The position numbers and the translations under genes were made by a program. The notes under the pieces were generated by a model. It was not told the DNA's origin, searched no databases, and saw only the letters and a list, made by a program, of their open reading frames with translations. This document shows, piece after piece, positions 39,101 through 49,433 of a stretch of DNA of 64,000 nucleotides (the first letter of the stretch is position 1; every line of letters begins with the position of its first letter). The DNA is from Azadirachta indica (taxonomy: Eukaryota > Streptophyta > Magnoliopsida > Sapindales > Meliaceae). The stretch spans positions 6,624,913 through 6,688,912 of the forward strand of contig CM040450.1 of the NCBI GenBank assembly GCA_022749755.1, in the 5' to 3' direction.

Positions 39101-41872
39101 CGGAGTTTGTTCCTTCCATAAACAACCACCTGTCCCCACAAACACCCCCCCACCCTCCTTTTTGTCTGTTTGATACTGGCTGTTCTATCATTCAAAATAT
39201 TTTTCTGATAGTTGAAAGTACTTTTCAGGTTGCAGATGAACTTGTAGCTGAATTTGCTGATCCTAGCAACAGTTTGGCATCTCCAGATCAGGTTTCTATC
39301 CTTCTTACCTGGCTGATAGATATTTAATTCCAGCTGCATGCTTATACATGTGATCCTTAACAATGAAACTGGAATATAACTGAGTCTTCTTACGTTGTTA
39401 AATCTTTATTTGTACAGCAACAATATGATGAGAAAAACATAAGGCGGAGGGTATATGACGCCTTAAATGTACTCATGGCAATGGATATTATATCAAAGGA
39501 TAAAAAGGAAATACAGTGGAAGGGTCTCCCTCGCACTAGCCTGAATGATATCGAAGAATTAAAGGTATGATGCACTTGTATTTGCATGTCTTGGATATTA
39601 TTTCTATTTCTCAGCTGTGACTGGTCTGAATAATATGTGAACTTATCCAACTCCTGAGAAATATTTAATTGCAGGCTGAGCGCCTTGGACTAAGAAATAG
39701 AATTGAAAAGAAAGCAGCCTATCTGCAGGAACTGGAGGAACAAGTAAGAATTATTATTTAGTTTCTCTATCTGTTTGTATTTGTAATTTTGGCGTAAACT
39801 TTTTTGCTGCATGCTATTAGGTTGATGGCTTTCTTTTCTGATCTGTTTGAAGTGTACTTGATTTTTATACTATTTTGGCTGACTTCTCTTCCTCCTTTAT
39901 CAAGTATGTAGGGCTTCAGAACCTTATACAACGGAATGAGCAATTATATAGTTCAGGGAATGCTCCTAGTGGTGGTGTGGCTTTACCTTTTATTTTGGTG
40001 CAGGTAGATTTTCTTCTCAACTTTTCTCTTGTATTGCGGTACCAAACATTCCTATAATAAGTATCAAATATGCTAGGACTGAAGTTTGGCTCTATGATAT
40101 ATTCCCATCTTGCGTGCCAGATTTATTAGGAGAAAGCGGATTAGTCTTTTGGTACATGAAAATAATATTTGTGATATTTGCTTCACTACTAAGAAATTCC
40201 TGAAGTATCACTTAACAGTTTAGTTATAATTGCTGTCAACTGTTTTTGCAAGTATTTCCATTCTGATAACTACTCTACTAAGTTTACTGGACCAAACTCC
40301 AGGGTTCTGCTACAGGTCCAATTGCAACCATGCACAATCTCTTCAATTTTGGTCACATTTTTTATTTCAGTTATGCCTGATCTATTAACGGGGTTAGAAA
40401 TCTTCATTAAGAAGTCAAGCTCAGAGCTAGGGGATCATAGACATGGATCGAAGAAGTTTTAGTTTAGTCATGAACAAAGAAATTTGATATTAAATCATGT
40501 CAGTTTGGTGTCTTGTTTTATAGCTACCTAAAACAGCTGTCTTAATATTTTAGCTAATTTTATTGATTAGTGCCGTGAAATCTCCAGAAGTTCAACCCTG
40601 TTAACAATGAACTAATTTACTGGCAACTTTTTGGTTAGTGTTTGTTACCCTATGATTTTTGAGCTTTTAAAGAAATAAAAGAATTTCATGCTTCCCAAGG
40701 ATTTTCGGGTTCAGGGAAGGAGCCTCCAGTTTTCAACTCAAATTTGGGGGATTTTTGATTGATCAAAATTGAAGGGAAAAAAGAAATTATTCTTATAACT
40801 TGATCAATAGTCTCCAAACTGTGTGATTTGTGAATGTATAAAATGTAAGCATCTTTGTGCATATGGCATGATTTAATAATTAGCTTTTATTTTTGTTAAT
40901 CTACTAAATAAATGGTTAACTGGACATGCGCCTTGGCCAATGGACTAATTGATGAAGTGGGTGTTGGCATGTGCATGTTGTGCCTGCCCTGTTTGCAGAT
41001 CAACTCTGTTGATTTATTTATCATATCTCAATTTCCTTTATTGTTGAGGCTTGAAGTATGGTTTCTTTTGTGCCACAATCATAAAGCTTGCTTTGAGAAC
41101 TTGCACAATTGCCAACTTAAAATGAGAGAAGAGTGAGAAAATGTTGGTTGCTTTATTAATGTATAAAGAAATTCCAATTTTGATGGTGCTTGTAAGACAT
41201 TTTCTTGATATTCTGTTGAGCTTGTTTGATGCTTCTCATTTTTCTTTATCTCCCTTGACATATGAAACAATAGACACGGCCTCATGCTACTGTTGAGGTG
41301 GAAATATCAGAAGATATGCAGCTGGTGCATTTTGACTTTAATAGGTATGAAAATTGGGCATGATTTTCAACTTCTCTTGCATTGTTGTCGATACAATAAA
41401 TGATTGTTACTGTTGCATTGCTGTATGCCATCATGGATTGGGATGTTGAGTGATGATCCTATAATATCAGCATAGTCAACTGGGCAATGTTATGACATGC
41501 AGCTAGAAACTGCAAAGAATACTACAAAAGTAGAAATGGTGGTAAAGAGGCTTTATGCTCTCGCTTCAGTATCCCTTTGGTTATTCATACACGTGTCCTA
41601 TTTCTTTTTTAAAAATTTGATTTTCTATTTGCAGCACCCCTTTTGAGCTCCATGATGACAACTATGTTCTGAAGGCAATGAAATTTTGTGAGAGACCAGA
41701 GAGTGATGGTATGGTACAAAGTTTCCCTGCAGATGGTGGTGAAGGTTCTAGCATGGCTGGTTTGTATCAGCCACAACAACTTCCTCCCCCGCGGTCAAAC
41801 AACCCGAGTAGGCCTCCCACATCACCACCTGTACCTGGTATACTAAAAGCACGTGTCAAGCACGAGCATTGA
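36123..41872 (+). CDS. DP-type transcription factor (E2F dimerisation partner), DPB-like
   Basis: Nine exons: 36123-36376, 37094-37173, 37437-37480, 39229-39291, 39418-39564, 39675-39743, 39905-40003, 41274-41344 and 41635-41872. All are GT..AG and phase-consistent, giving 354 residues. Residues 1-85 are Gly/Ser/Asn-rich. A basic stretch (KKKKRGQR, 87-94) precedes the winged-helix DNA-binding domain, about 103-185, with [10 protein letters not shown] at its start and the conserved [11 protein letters not shown] at 156-166. Residues 197-219 form a charged heptad helix for dimerisation, followed by the DP-conserved block to about 286 ([28 protein letters not shown]). The tail is Pro/Ser/Gln-rich. 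DP proteins pair with E2F to control G1/S genes and bind retinoblastoma-related protein complexes. The ATG at 36123 was chosen because upstream in-frame codons lack another ATG and homologues start similarly. Intron 3 (1.75 kb) is the longest. The gene appears intact. Confidence 0.95.
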
Positions 41873-42777
41873 TCATCACATTTCAAACTTAATCCTCTTT
41901 ACATGGGCACTTATGTTAGCATACCTGTATATTGTGTAAAGTAATTTGCCAGAAGTGGTAGGTCGCAGCATACAATTATTCACAACTCATGTGATTTTTC
42001 CTTTAATGGGAGGAATATAGAAGGTAACAAGCAGATCACTACTCCCTCTGCTTTGAGACTTCCTAGGGTTTTGGCTCTGGCAAATTTCTGTGCTTTAAAT
42101 ATCCATAATTCATCATTGTAATTGCTTTAGCATATATATATATTTTTAACTTCTCTGTTATTCTGATATCAGTGTAGGAGAAATGAATTTATTTGTATTA
42201 AACTGTAGACGATGTTTCAGCTGCATACAGAATCAAGAATTAATTTGGGCATAATAGGTTGAGAAGCAAGGTATTCTCACTTGGGTGATGGATCTGATGA
42301 TCTTCCTATTCCTTGTTCATCGTTCATCCTTAATGACGACGGTTTTACGTGTGCTTTCCTTTCATTGATTGACAATACGAGTTTTATATTATTTTATAAA
42401 AGTTAGCTCCTTTTGTAATGGTAGGTGTAATGCCCACGCTACGAAAAATGATAGGGGTGGGGCGCACTTGACGAAACAATACAATCCATAAATCAATCAA
42501 TCAATCAAACTTTCTACTATAATTTCATTGCATTTGGGTTGCAACTGTTCCAGAAGAGGAATCTTGGCCCACCACAAAAATGAACTTGAGTTGTCATAAG
42601 TAAATCTAACCATTGATTTTCGTCGACACACATTTAGGCAACATCATTCTTTGGTGCCAAAAATAGCATGTACTGTAGCATATGAAACGCCACCGGTCTT
42701 CCACGTTCATATCTAGTGATCCAACATCTGCGTAATCTTTGCTTCTGATTCTCTCATTGGCCACATGTTATCATTCC
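41873..42777. other. Spacer between DP and MIR530
   Basis: Contains the DP 3' flank, with a TA run near 42132-42144, and no further gene. The right end grades into the MIR530 promoter. Confidence 0.5.
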
Positions 42778-42804
42778 CACGTGCCTTAGCATCTATATCA
42801 CGTG
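42778..42804. promoter_or_regulatory. Paired G-boxes and TATA-like site of MIR530
   Basis: Two perfect CACGTG palindromes at 42778-42783 and 42799-42804, start to start 21 bp apart, lie about 200 bp upstream of the MIR530 hairpin. A CTATATCA string that could serve as a TATA element abuts the second one (42793-42799). G-boxes are bound by PIF-type bHLH and HY5/ABF-type bZIP factors. Two copies on roughly the same helix face suggest dimer-pair binding. Function is inferred. Confidence 0.55.
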
Positions 42805-42999
42805 GTGGCTGAATTTACTACACCCTTCTTTTTCAACAACAAATAGAGGACGCAGACACTCACTCGCTTGGCTTAACGAATCAAAACACCATCCCCCCCA
42901 TGATAGTTACATCCGCTCTTGTTTCTCTTCTTCTCTTTCATTTACCTCTCTCCAGTAATCTTTTACTTCTCTCGTCTTCACCGTTGCAGCCTGAAAGTC

Positions 43000-43117
43000 A
43001 AGATGTCTATATTTATCTGCATTTGCACCTGCACCTCTTTTTTAGTTCAAAAACCCTAGCCCATATGGATTCTGAAGAAGAGAGGTGCAGGTGGAGGTGC
43101 AGACAATATGCCATCTT
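43000..43117 (+). ncRNA. MIR530: MIR530 microRNA precursor hairpin
   Basis: The 21-base string at 43018-43038, starting TGCATTTGCACC and ending GCACCTCT, matches plant miR530 as I remember it. The partner arm at 43083-43103, starting AGGTGCAGG and ending GGTGCAGA, is its near-perfect reverse complement. The stem continues outward: AAGATGTCTATATTTATC at 43000-43017 pairs with CAATATGCCATCTT at 43104-43117. The loop is about 44 bases. Strand is set by the mature sequence lying on the 5' arm. A short frame (42900-43184) overlaps but is not a protein gene. Rice miR530 is known as a growth regulator; targets here cannot be given from the window. Confidence 0.9.
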
Positions 43118-43383
43118 GGTTCTATTATTTTTGGTTTGCTACTCTAGATATCAACCACGGGCTTCCTTCCTACTTCTTTCCTAAGCAAGGTAACTACAAT
43201 CTGAACCTTCATATGCAACTATATATTTATATGCTTGAGCTTGTTTCTATATGGTTCTTATTGAAGTTTTGATCTTGTATAGCAACATCTATCAGCCAGT
43301 TTTGGGGTACTGAAGCTATATATTATATTGCTTGTAGTTGTTACTGTGCTTTTATTGCTAAACTTAATTATTGGTTAATCATC

Positions 43384-43385
<2 letters not shown>

Positions 43386-43415
<30 letters not shown>

Positions 43416-43428
43416 TATATATATATAT
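43386..43428. repeat. Compound microsatellite (ATCT)n(TA)n
   Basis: A few TATC/ATCT units pass into a run of TA dinucleotides, about 270 bp past the MIR530 hairpin and possibly inside the primary transcript. Confidence 0.85.
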
Positions 43429-43620
43429 GAACTGTTCATTGGTTCTCTAATGTGCTTTGCTTTTTGTGTTCTTGTAATAGTTTATTACTTCATTGCAGTC
43501 TCGATGTCTATATGATCAAATCATTTCTAACCTCAAAATCTCCAAGAATGATCTCAAGGGCTTGTGTTTGAAAAACAGTATTATACTGTTCAACCATTTT
43601 GATAAACTTTTGACATCTGC

Positions 43621-43669
43621 TATATACATATATATATATATATATATATGCACACACACACACACACAT
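43621..43669. repeat. Compound microsatellite (TA)n(CA)n
   Basis: A TA run followed after TG by a CA run. It is clearly separate from the similar array 200 bp upstream. Confidence 0.9.
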
Positions 43670-44010
43670 ACACTACAGAATTTGATTTATTCCTGTTGTG
43701 GGTCGATCAAAAACTAAGCCGCCGCTGCTACGTTAGAATTAGTTTGCAAGCAACATCATCGGCGTTGGTGGAACCCCAAGAGATGTGTTGCTGTAATTTT
43801 GATACCCAGATTATATACTAAATCTTTACACACTGTTATTATTCAAATTCGGAATAATATGAGAGTGTTGAATGTGTACTAAACTATTTGAGATATGGCC
43901 ATATTCAAATTCGAATTAGCCTGAGAGTGTTGAGGATGCACTAAACCTCTTGAGATATGGTCAAAGGAGCAAGAAGAGACAAAGTTAACTTTGTAATTCT
44001 AGAAGCTAAA

Positions 44011-45102
44011 ATGAATATAAGGGATATTTTCACATACCTTCATTAGGTTTTTGAAAATCTCATTTTATTGGAAGGTTTGTAGAAAGGGATACAAATCTCT
44101 CCTACAACGTTTGTTCCCTGGAAGAAAGTAATAAACTTACCAAAATATCCCTAAATTCTCTCTTTATAGTCAAACGACACAATTATTTGAAATTTCACTT
44201 TGAACATAAAAAATATAAAACCATACAAACGTCCCCAGATTAAAGATTATGAAATAATATTATAGCCTCAATTTAGAAACATTTTACAAATAAGTCCAAA
44301 AATTCTAAATGAACACAAAATCTGCCCACTTCATTATCATTCACCATTACCCACACAACCATAATAAATCAACTCATCAGCTATCATAATGCTTTCCTAG
44401 TCAGCCTATTGTTATCGTCAATTGTCCTATAGATCACTGAAAATGCAAACTAAACCCATAACCCATGGCTTTCATGGGCAATTTTTGCAGACGACCAATC
44501 ACAAAGATTTTAGGGATTTTCTCGTTATTATGGCTTTAATTTGCATATTTGGTGGCTTGCATCATAGATATGATTTGGAGAAAACTTGTATTTGTTTAGA
44601 AAGGGAGGAAGAAGTGGCGTTCATGGTAAAGAAGATGAAACGTGTATTTTTCTCTCTTTCCTTGGTGATCTATGGGGCAATTAACAGTGATAATAAGTTG
44701 ATTAGGAAGGTATTATGGTAGCTTATGAGTTGATTTATGGTGGCCCTGTGGTTAAATGAGTAATGGTGAATGATAATTAAAGTGCGTGAATTTTATATTC
44801 ATTTTAGATTTTTGGACTTTTTTGAAAAATTGTTTTTGAATTTAGGCCATAATATTATTTCATAATCTTCATTCTGGGGGATTTTGTACGGTTTTACATT
44901 TTTTATGTTTAAAGTAAAATTTTAGATAATTGGTGATGTTTGATTTAGAGAAAAAATTTGAGAGTATTTTGGTAAGTTTACTGCCTTTTGGTAGGGGACA
45001 AACGTTGTCGGAGAGGTTTATGTCCCTTTTCACAAACTTTCCATCAAATTGAGATTTTCATAAAATTAAGGGAAGGTATGTGAAAATACCCCATGAATAT
45101 AA
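44011..45102. mobile_element. MULE-type foldback element with 10-bp target duplication
   Basis: The element body is 44021-45092 (1072 bp). It starts GGGATATTTTCACATACC and ends GGTATGTGAAAATACCCC, which are inverted copies of each other. The inverted repeats run about 385-395 bp inward (left arm about 44021-44407, right arm about 44696-45092) and look roughly 80% identical, leaving about 290 bp of unique centre. The flanks carry the direct repeat ATGAATATAA at 44011-44020 and 45093-45102. Long terminal repeats starting GGG together with a 9-11 bp duplication are the signature of Mutator-like elements. The centre has one open frame (44422-44721) with no recognised domain, so this is a non-autonomous element. 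Confidence 0.88.
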
Positions 45103-46414
45103 ACAAAATGAGAAATAACCCGATACTCCCCTCAAGTTTTGAGTAAATGGCCATTACCCTTTTGAGATTTGAAAAATATCTTGTTACATCCTTTTGTTCA
45201 ATAAGATAAAGGTAAAATCTTAGTTTTGGGCTATTTTGACCATAATACCCTTATTTGGTTATCTGAGAATAAAAATGGATCCTACATAATAATGTGTGGG
45301 CTCACGTAGTAGTATATGGGGCCTCTCAACAATGATTTGGGATTTTAAACATCAATAAATAAAATAATGATGATGAACTTACATGATTAATCCTCTAAAA
45401 AGCAACCTGAAGATGATATTTTTAAAGAAATATTTTATCAAAGACATAAAAAAGAAAAAAAGTGACCGTTTTTTCTTCAATGGTTATAATATTGGGCTAT
45501 ATAAACACCTCATCAAAAACCAACAAACACATACCAACAAATCTACACTAAACTCAACCATCATAAGCACTCAAAATTATCCATTAATCTAGCTTTCTTA
45601 CATTATATCGTAGATCATGAGCATAAAATTTCAGCTCACCTAGATCTTAGGAAGGAAGTGGTAAAGCAATAATCAAAAGGATAAGGACTAAAGATATTAT
45701 AATTCTAAAAAAACCATTACCTTCAAGAGTGGATTAATATTTTTATTAATGTTAAATCAGCAAAACTCACTGCTGATTTTAGAAGCCATGTACGAAGCAA
45801 TCTCCTTTTGCAAAATGAAGAAAATCATTTAGAAATCTAATGATCTAAGCCAAACCAAGCATCTACTTCCAATAAAATGATAATCAAATCATCATGTTGC
45901 ATTGCATATAACTAGTTCATGTGTAAAAATTGCAGAAGTTAGCAACAACATCAAACCACTAGTCTATAACAATATAATGTTATGGGCAAAAGTAGTAAAA
46001 AAAGCTCTAAGTTATTTAATACATTTTATATGACTCAGAACATTTAAAATCTACTTTTTTTTTTTTAAATAAAATACTCAACAAAATCAACGTGATCAAA
46101 GTGAAGGAGCAAGGTTAGTTGTTATGTTTTTTTTGATATGTGTACATGTTTGAAAAGAAATGAAGATAAAAATATTGTGATATTTAAGAATCTGAATAAA
46201 ACACTAATTTAATTTTAAAAACAAAGTTATGAAATATAAGAAAAAGACTTTAAATAGCAAGACATTTATATATATATATATTAAATATAACATATATATT
46301 ACAACTAACCTAAAAGTGCATTTTGAGACAATGGTTATGTGCTCCTCTAATGCACGCATTGGCTTCACAAACTTTGTATCACAATAACGAAAAAAAATTT
46401 ATAAATTTAACAAT
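45103..46414. other. Spacer between the foldback and CACTA elements
   Basis: No gene recognised. A stretch at 45105-45260 with CCCCTCAAG, CCATTACCC and AATACCC-type strings looks like part of another repeat, but I found no partner end. Confidence 0.4.
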
Positions 46415-49400
46415 CACTACAAGAAAAGTTGACTACAGTAGCATCTAAAAAATGCTACCATATGTGATTGGTAGCATTTTAACCTATGTTATATTAGCTA
46501 TGTTATATTAGCCAATGTAATTAAAAGTTCTAGTTTTTCATAAAATTTTTTGAATGCTACAAATAAGAATTAGTAGCATTGAAAGAAAGTTGTGTAATTA
46601 TCTATTATTGCATTTTATTAATGCTATCTTTGTATGGTATATAGCATTTCTAAAATGCTACCAAATGTGAACTATAACATAAAGAAAATGCTATTATTAG
46701 TCTTGGGGAGTCAAATAATGCAACATTATAGCATTTTATTGGTGCTATCATTTGTTAAAAAATTTTCTAAAGGTTATGAAGAAAATATATCCTTATTTAT
46801 ACAGTAATTTCTAATTTGCTTAATATTATGAATAAAATTGTAAATATAAAATGTCAAACAATTATGATATACAATTTATCCTTCAAATTATTCTATTAAT
46901 GAAAATTATATATACAAATATACTTATCATTTGTTGTATCAAAGAAATAATATAAATATAAACAATTATATTATCATATAATAAAGCTCAAAGTACACAA
47001 TGTACACCAAAAGATATATACTTTTGTTCCTTAATACTATGTTGTCTTCAATTTGTCTAAAATTGCAAGCACTAATGGCTGAAACCACAGTAATGTAGCT
47101 TTACAACAAGCCTAAAACTGCAAGGACAACAAAAAACTTGTCTTTCAGCATCATAGCAGCTAAAACAGTAGTAAGAAGTACCATAAAATAGCTTCCCAGT
47201 AGCAAACAATAATAGAATAAGAGGTAAAATAGTAGTCATAACAATAGCTTCCTAACAATAAAATAACAGCATACAACATCAGTCACGGGGAGCAAATGGT
47301 AGATACATAGTCCAATATAAACCTCAATACCAAATAGATACATTATAGACAGCCTAACTAGATCCGTATTAAAGAGTAGATGAAATTATATTGTTCATAG
47401 GATTAACTTCAAGAAGTTCAACATTGTTTGACAATATTTTGCCACAAACATTAAAGAATTAGAACTTACCATCTGAAGTGATAGCCAAATTGCCACAATA
47501 ATGTACACCATGGAAAAAAATGTTGAAACTCCCAACCAAACCCTAAGAGCAGAAAGATAAGGTATCTAGAGCAAATAAGGCACATATAAACCCAGCTATG
47601 CAATGAAGCAAGGAAATTTCATAGCATGGTCATCCTCAAAAGGAAAATATGATGCTTGAAAAGTAAAGACAAACTATTACAAATTATTCCATCCAAAAAC
47701 TTTGTACATGTCATATAGCAGACTTTTAATGTTTGATGGAGCATAATTACAATACTAACCAGCTCACAGAAAGATAGTTTGATGCTTATTAATAAGATGT
47801 AAAATGCACATTTGACATCAACAAAAAATATTACAGAAGTTTCGATGAGGCATGAAGAATTTACGAAAGGTAGAGAAGACAAAATTTTTAACAAATAATG
47901 TAACAAAGGTACTAAAAATTGATAGTTGTATCAACAAGATCACATTGATGTTGCTAAATTAAAGATATAGTATATTTCCTCAAATTAGCTTAAATTTAGG
48001 GCTTGACATGACAAAATTATATATCCAAAGTTAATCAGGAAAAAATTGACATATTGTAAACCCTGTGTCAGAGAATAAGCTTTCCTACTTGAAATATAAG
48101 AGAACCCACATAAAATTATTCAAGCATGTGAAATATATGCCATTAAAAAATAAATTAAATGAAATCAATTTCTATAAAAAAAAATTCCAAATTCTTTATT
48201 TTCTCCTCGTACCATAAACATATTTAGTGAGAAATCTATATCGGATGTGCCTCTCACCACTAAATTCATGCAGCTTGGCAATAAGAGTATTTGCATTTAG
48301 TAATACCATTGTGGCTATAATTAAACCAATTATGCTAGCAACCAAACCCAAAGTAACAATGATAGCTCATAATATTCAAATATATATGCATTGTTGATAC
48401 TAGTGGTGAGTATAAACCTAACTTGTAGCAATAGATCTAGCATTTCCAATTAAAAAATAGATAAGAGCAAATAATATGAGTAAACTGCACAGTTATATTT
48501 CCATACATAAAAATTACCTAGAAATTATCAATTGATCGCCTTATTCATATTCCAGATGATAGAAACTAGTATCAACAAATCTCATGGATAAAAAAACATT
48601 CATTTGTAAAACCACTTTGACAAAAGGCAATTAAAATCTCAATTTTTGTGCAAAAACTTTTAAACTTTCACATCATAATTAAAAACATAAACATTTAATT
48701 AAAAAAGTCAATACGTAACACAATTCCTAGATTTCCACCAAACTTGACCCAAATTTGTAGCCAATTGATCTTCATTTTCATTTTCCATTTCAGCCTAACC
48801 TCCTGCAAATTACAAAACCTATTAATATCAATCTTAAAGAAAATATGTACAAAGAAAAAACCTTTGTAAAAATGTAAGAAAAACTATAAAAGAGGTGTAA
48901 GTGATGAAAAGAAGGCAAGGAGAGCAACTTTAGTTATTGAACACAAACCATACAAGTAAAATTTTCTAGTGGTCAAGAAAAATCGAAGAAAATTAGATCA
49001 AATTTGGTTGAAACAGAGAGATTTTGCCAAGTACCAACTTCCTTATAGAAAAATGAGTGGATAAAAATATATAAATAAAAGATAGAAAACATTTATTAAC
49101 ATTTTAATATTTAACAATAAAATATGTTTGAGATTTTTATTTTGGTAGTTTCGTATATTTTCCATCTATCAATTTTGGCTAAATTTGCAGTATTCTTTCA
49201 ATGTTCTTAAAAGGGAAGTTATTTAGTAGCATCTTTTTAATGCTACAATAGTTAATGTTATACATAGTATTAATGAAAATGCTACAAATTGAATATAAAA
49301 TGTAAAGAAATAAAAAGTGTTTTATTTTAAGACTTAATTGTAGCATTTTTCAGGAAATGCTACAATTAATTAAGATTTAGTAACATTTTGAAAAAAAAAA

Positions 49401-49433
49401 ATGTTACTATAAGTTATATTTATTGTAGTGAAT
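46412..49433. mobile_element. Non-autonomous CACTA (En/Spm-type) element
   Basis: The body is 46415-49430 (3016 bp), starting CACTACAAGAAAAG and ending with the inverse form (..TTATTGTAGTG). The trinucleotide AAT flanks both ends (46412-46414 and 49431-49433), the 3-bp duplication expected for this superfamily. Both ends are packed with short subterminal motifs of the TAGCATTTT / AATGCTA type in both orientations (46431-46760 and 49225-49395), which in this family serve as transposase binding sites. No CACTA transposase domain was found inside, so it depends on another copy. It lies beside the 3' part of the hAT transposase at 49483-51277. Confidence 0.9.
48196..48365 (-). pseudogene. Membrane-protein-like terminal exon inside the CACTA element
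   Basis: The minus strand is open from 48365 to a TAA at 48196-48198, about 56 residues. It gives a hydrophobic helix ([20 protein letters not shown]) followed by a basic/polar tail ending YVYGTRRK. An AG that could be a splice acceptor directly precedes the open stretch, after a TGA. This looks like the last exon of a gene coding for a membrane protein, either captured by the element or belonging to a CACTA accessory frame. I do not recognise the family. Confidence 0.35.

Noticed and set aside
42900..43184. 94-codon frame over the MIR530 hairpin
   Set aside because: The frame runs through both arms of the hairpin; its sequence is explained by RNA structure, not protein coding.
44422..44721. 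99-codon frame in the centre of the MULE foldback element
   Set aside because: No recognisable domain, and it overlaps the start of the right inverted arm; not enough to call cargo.
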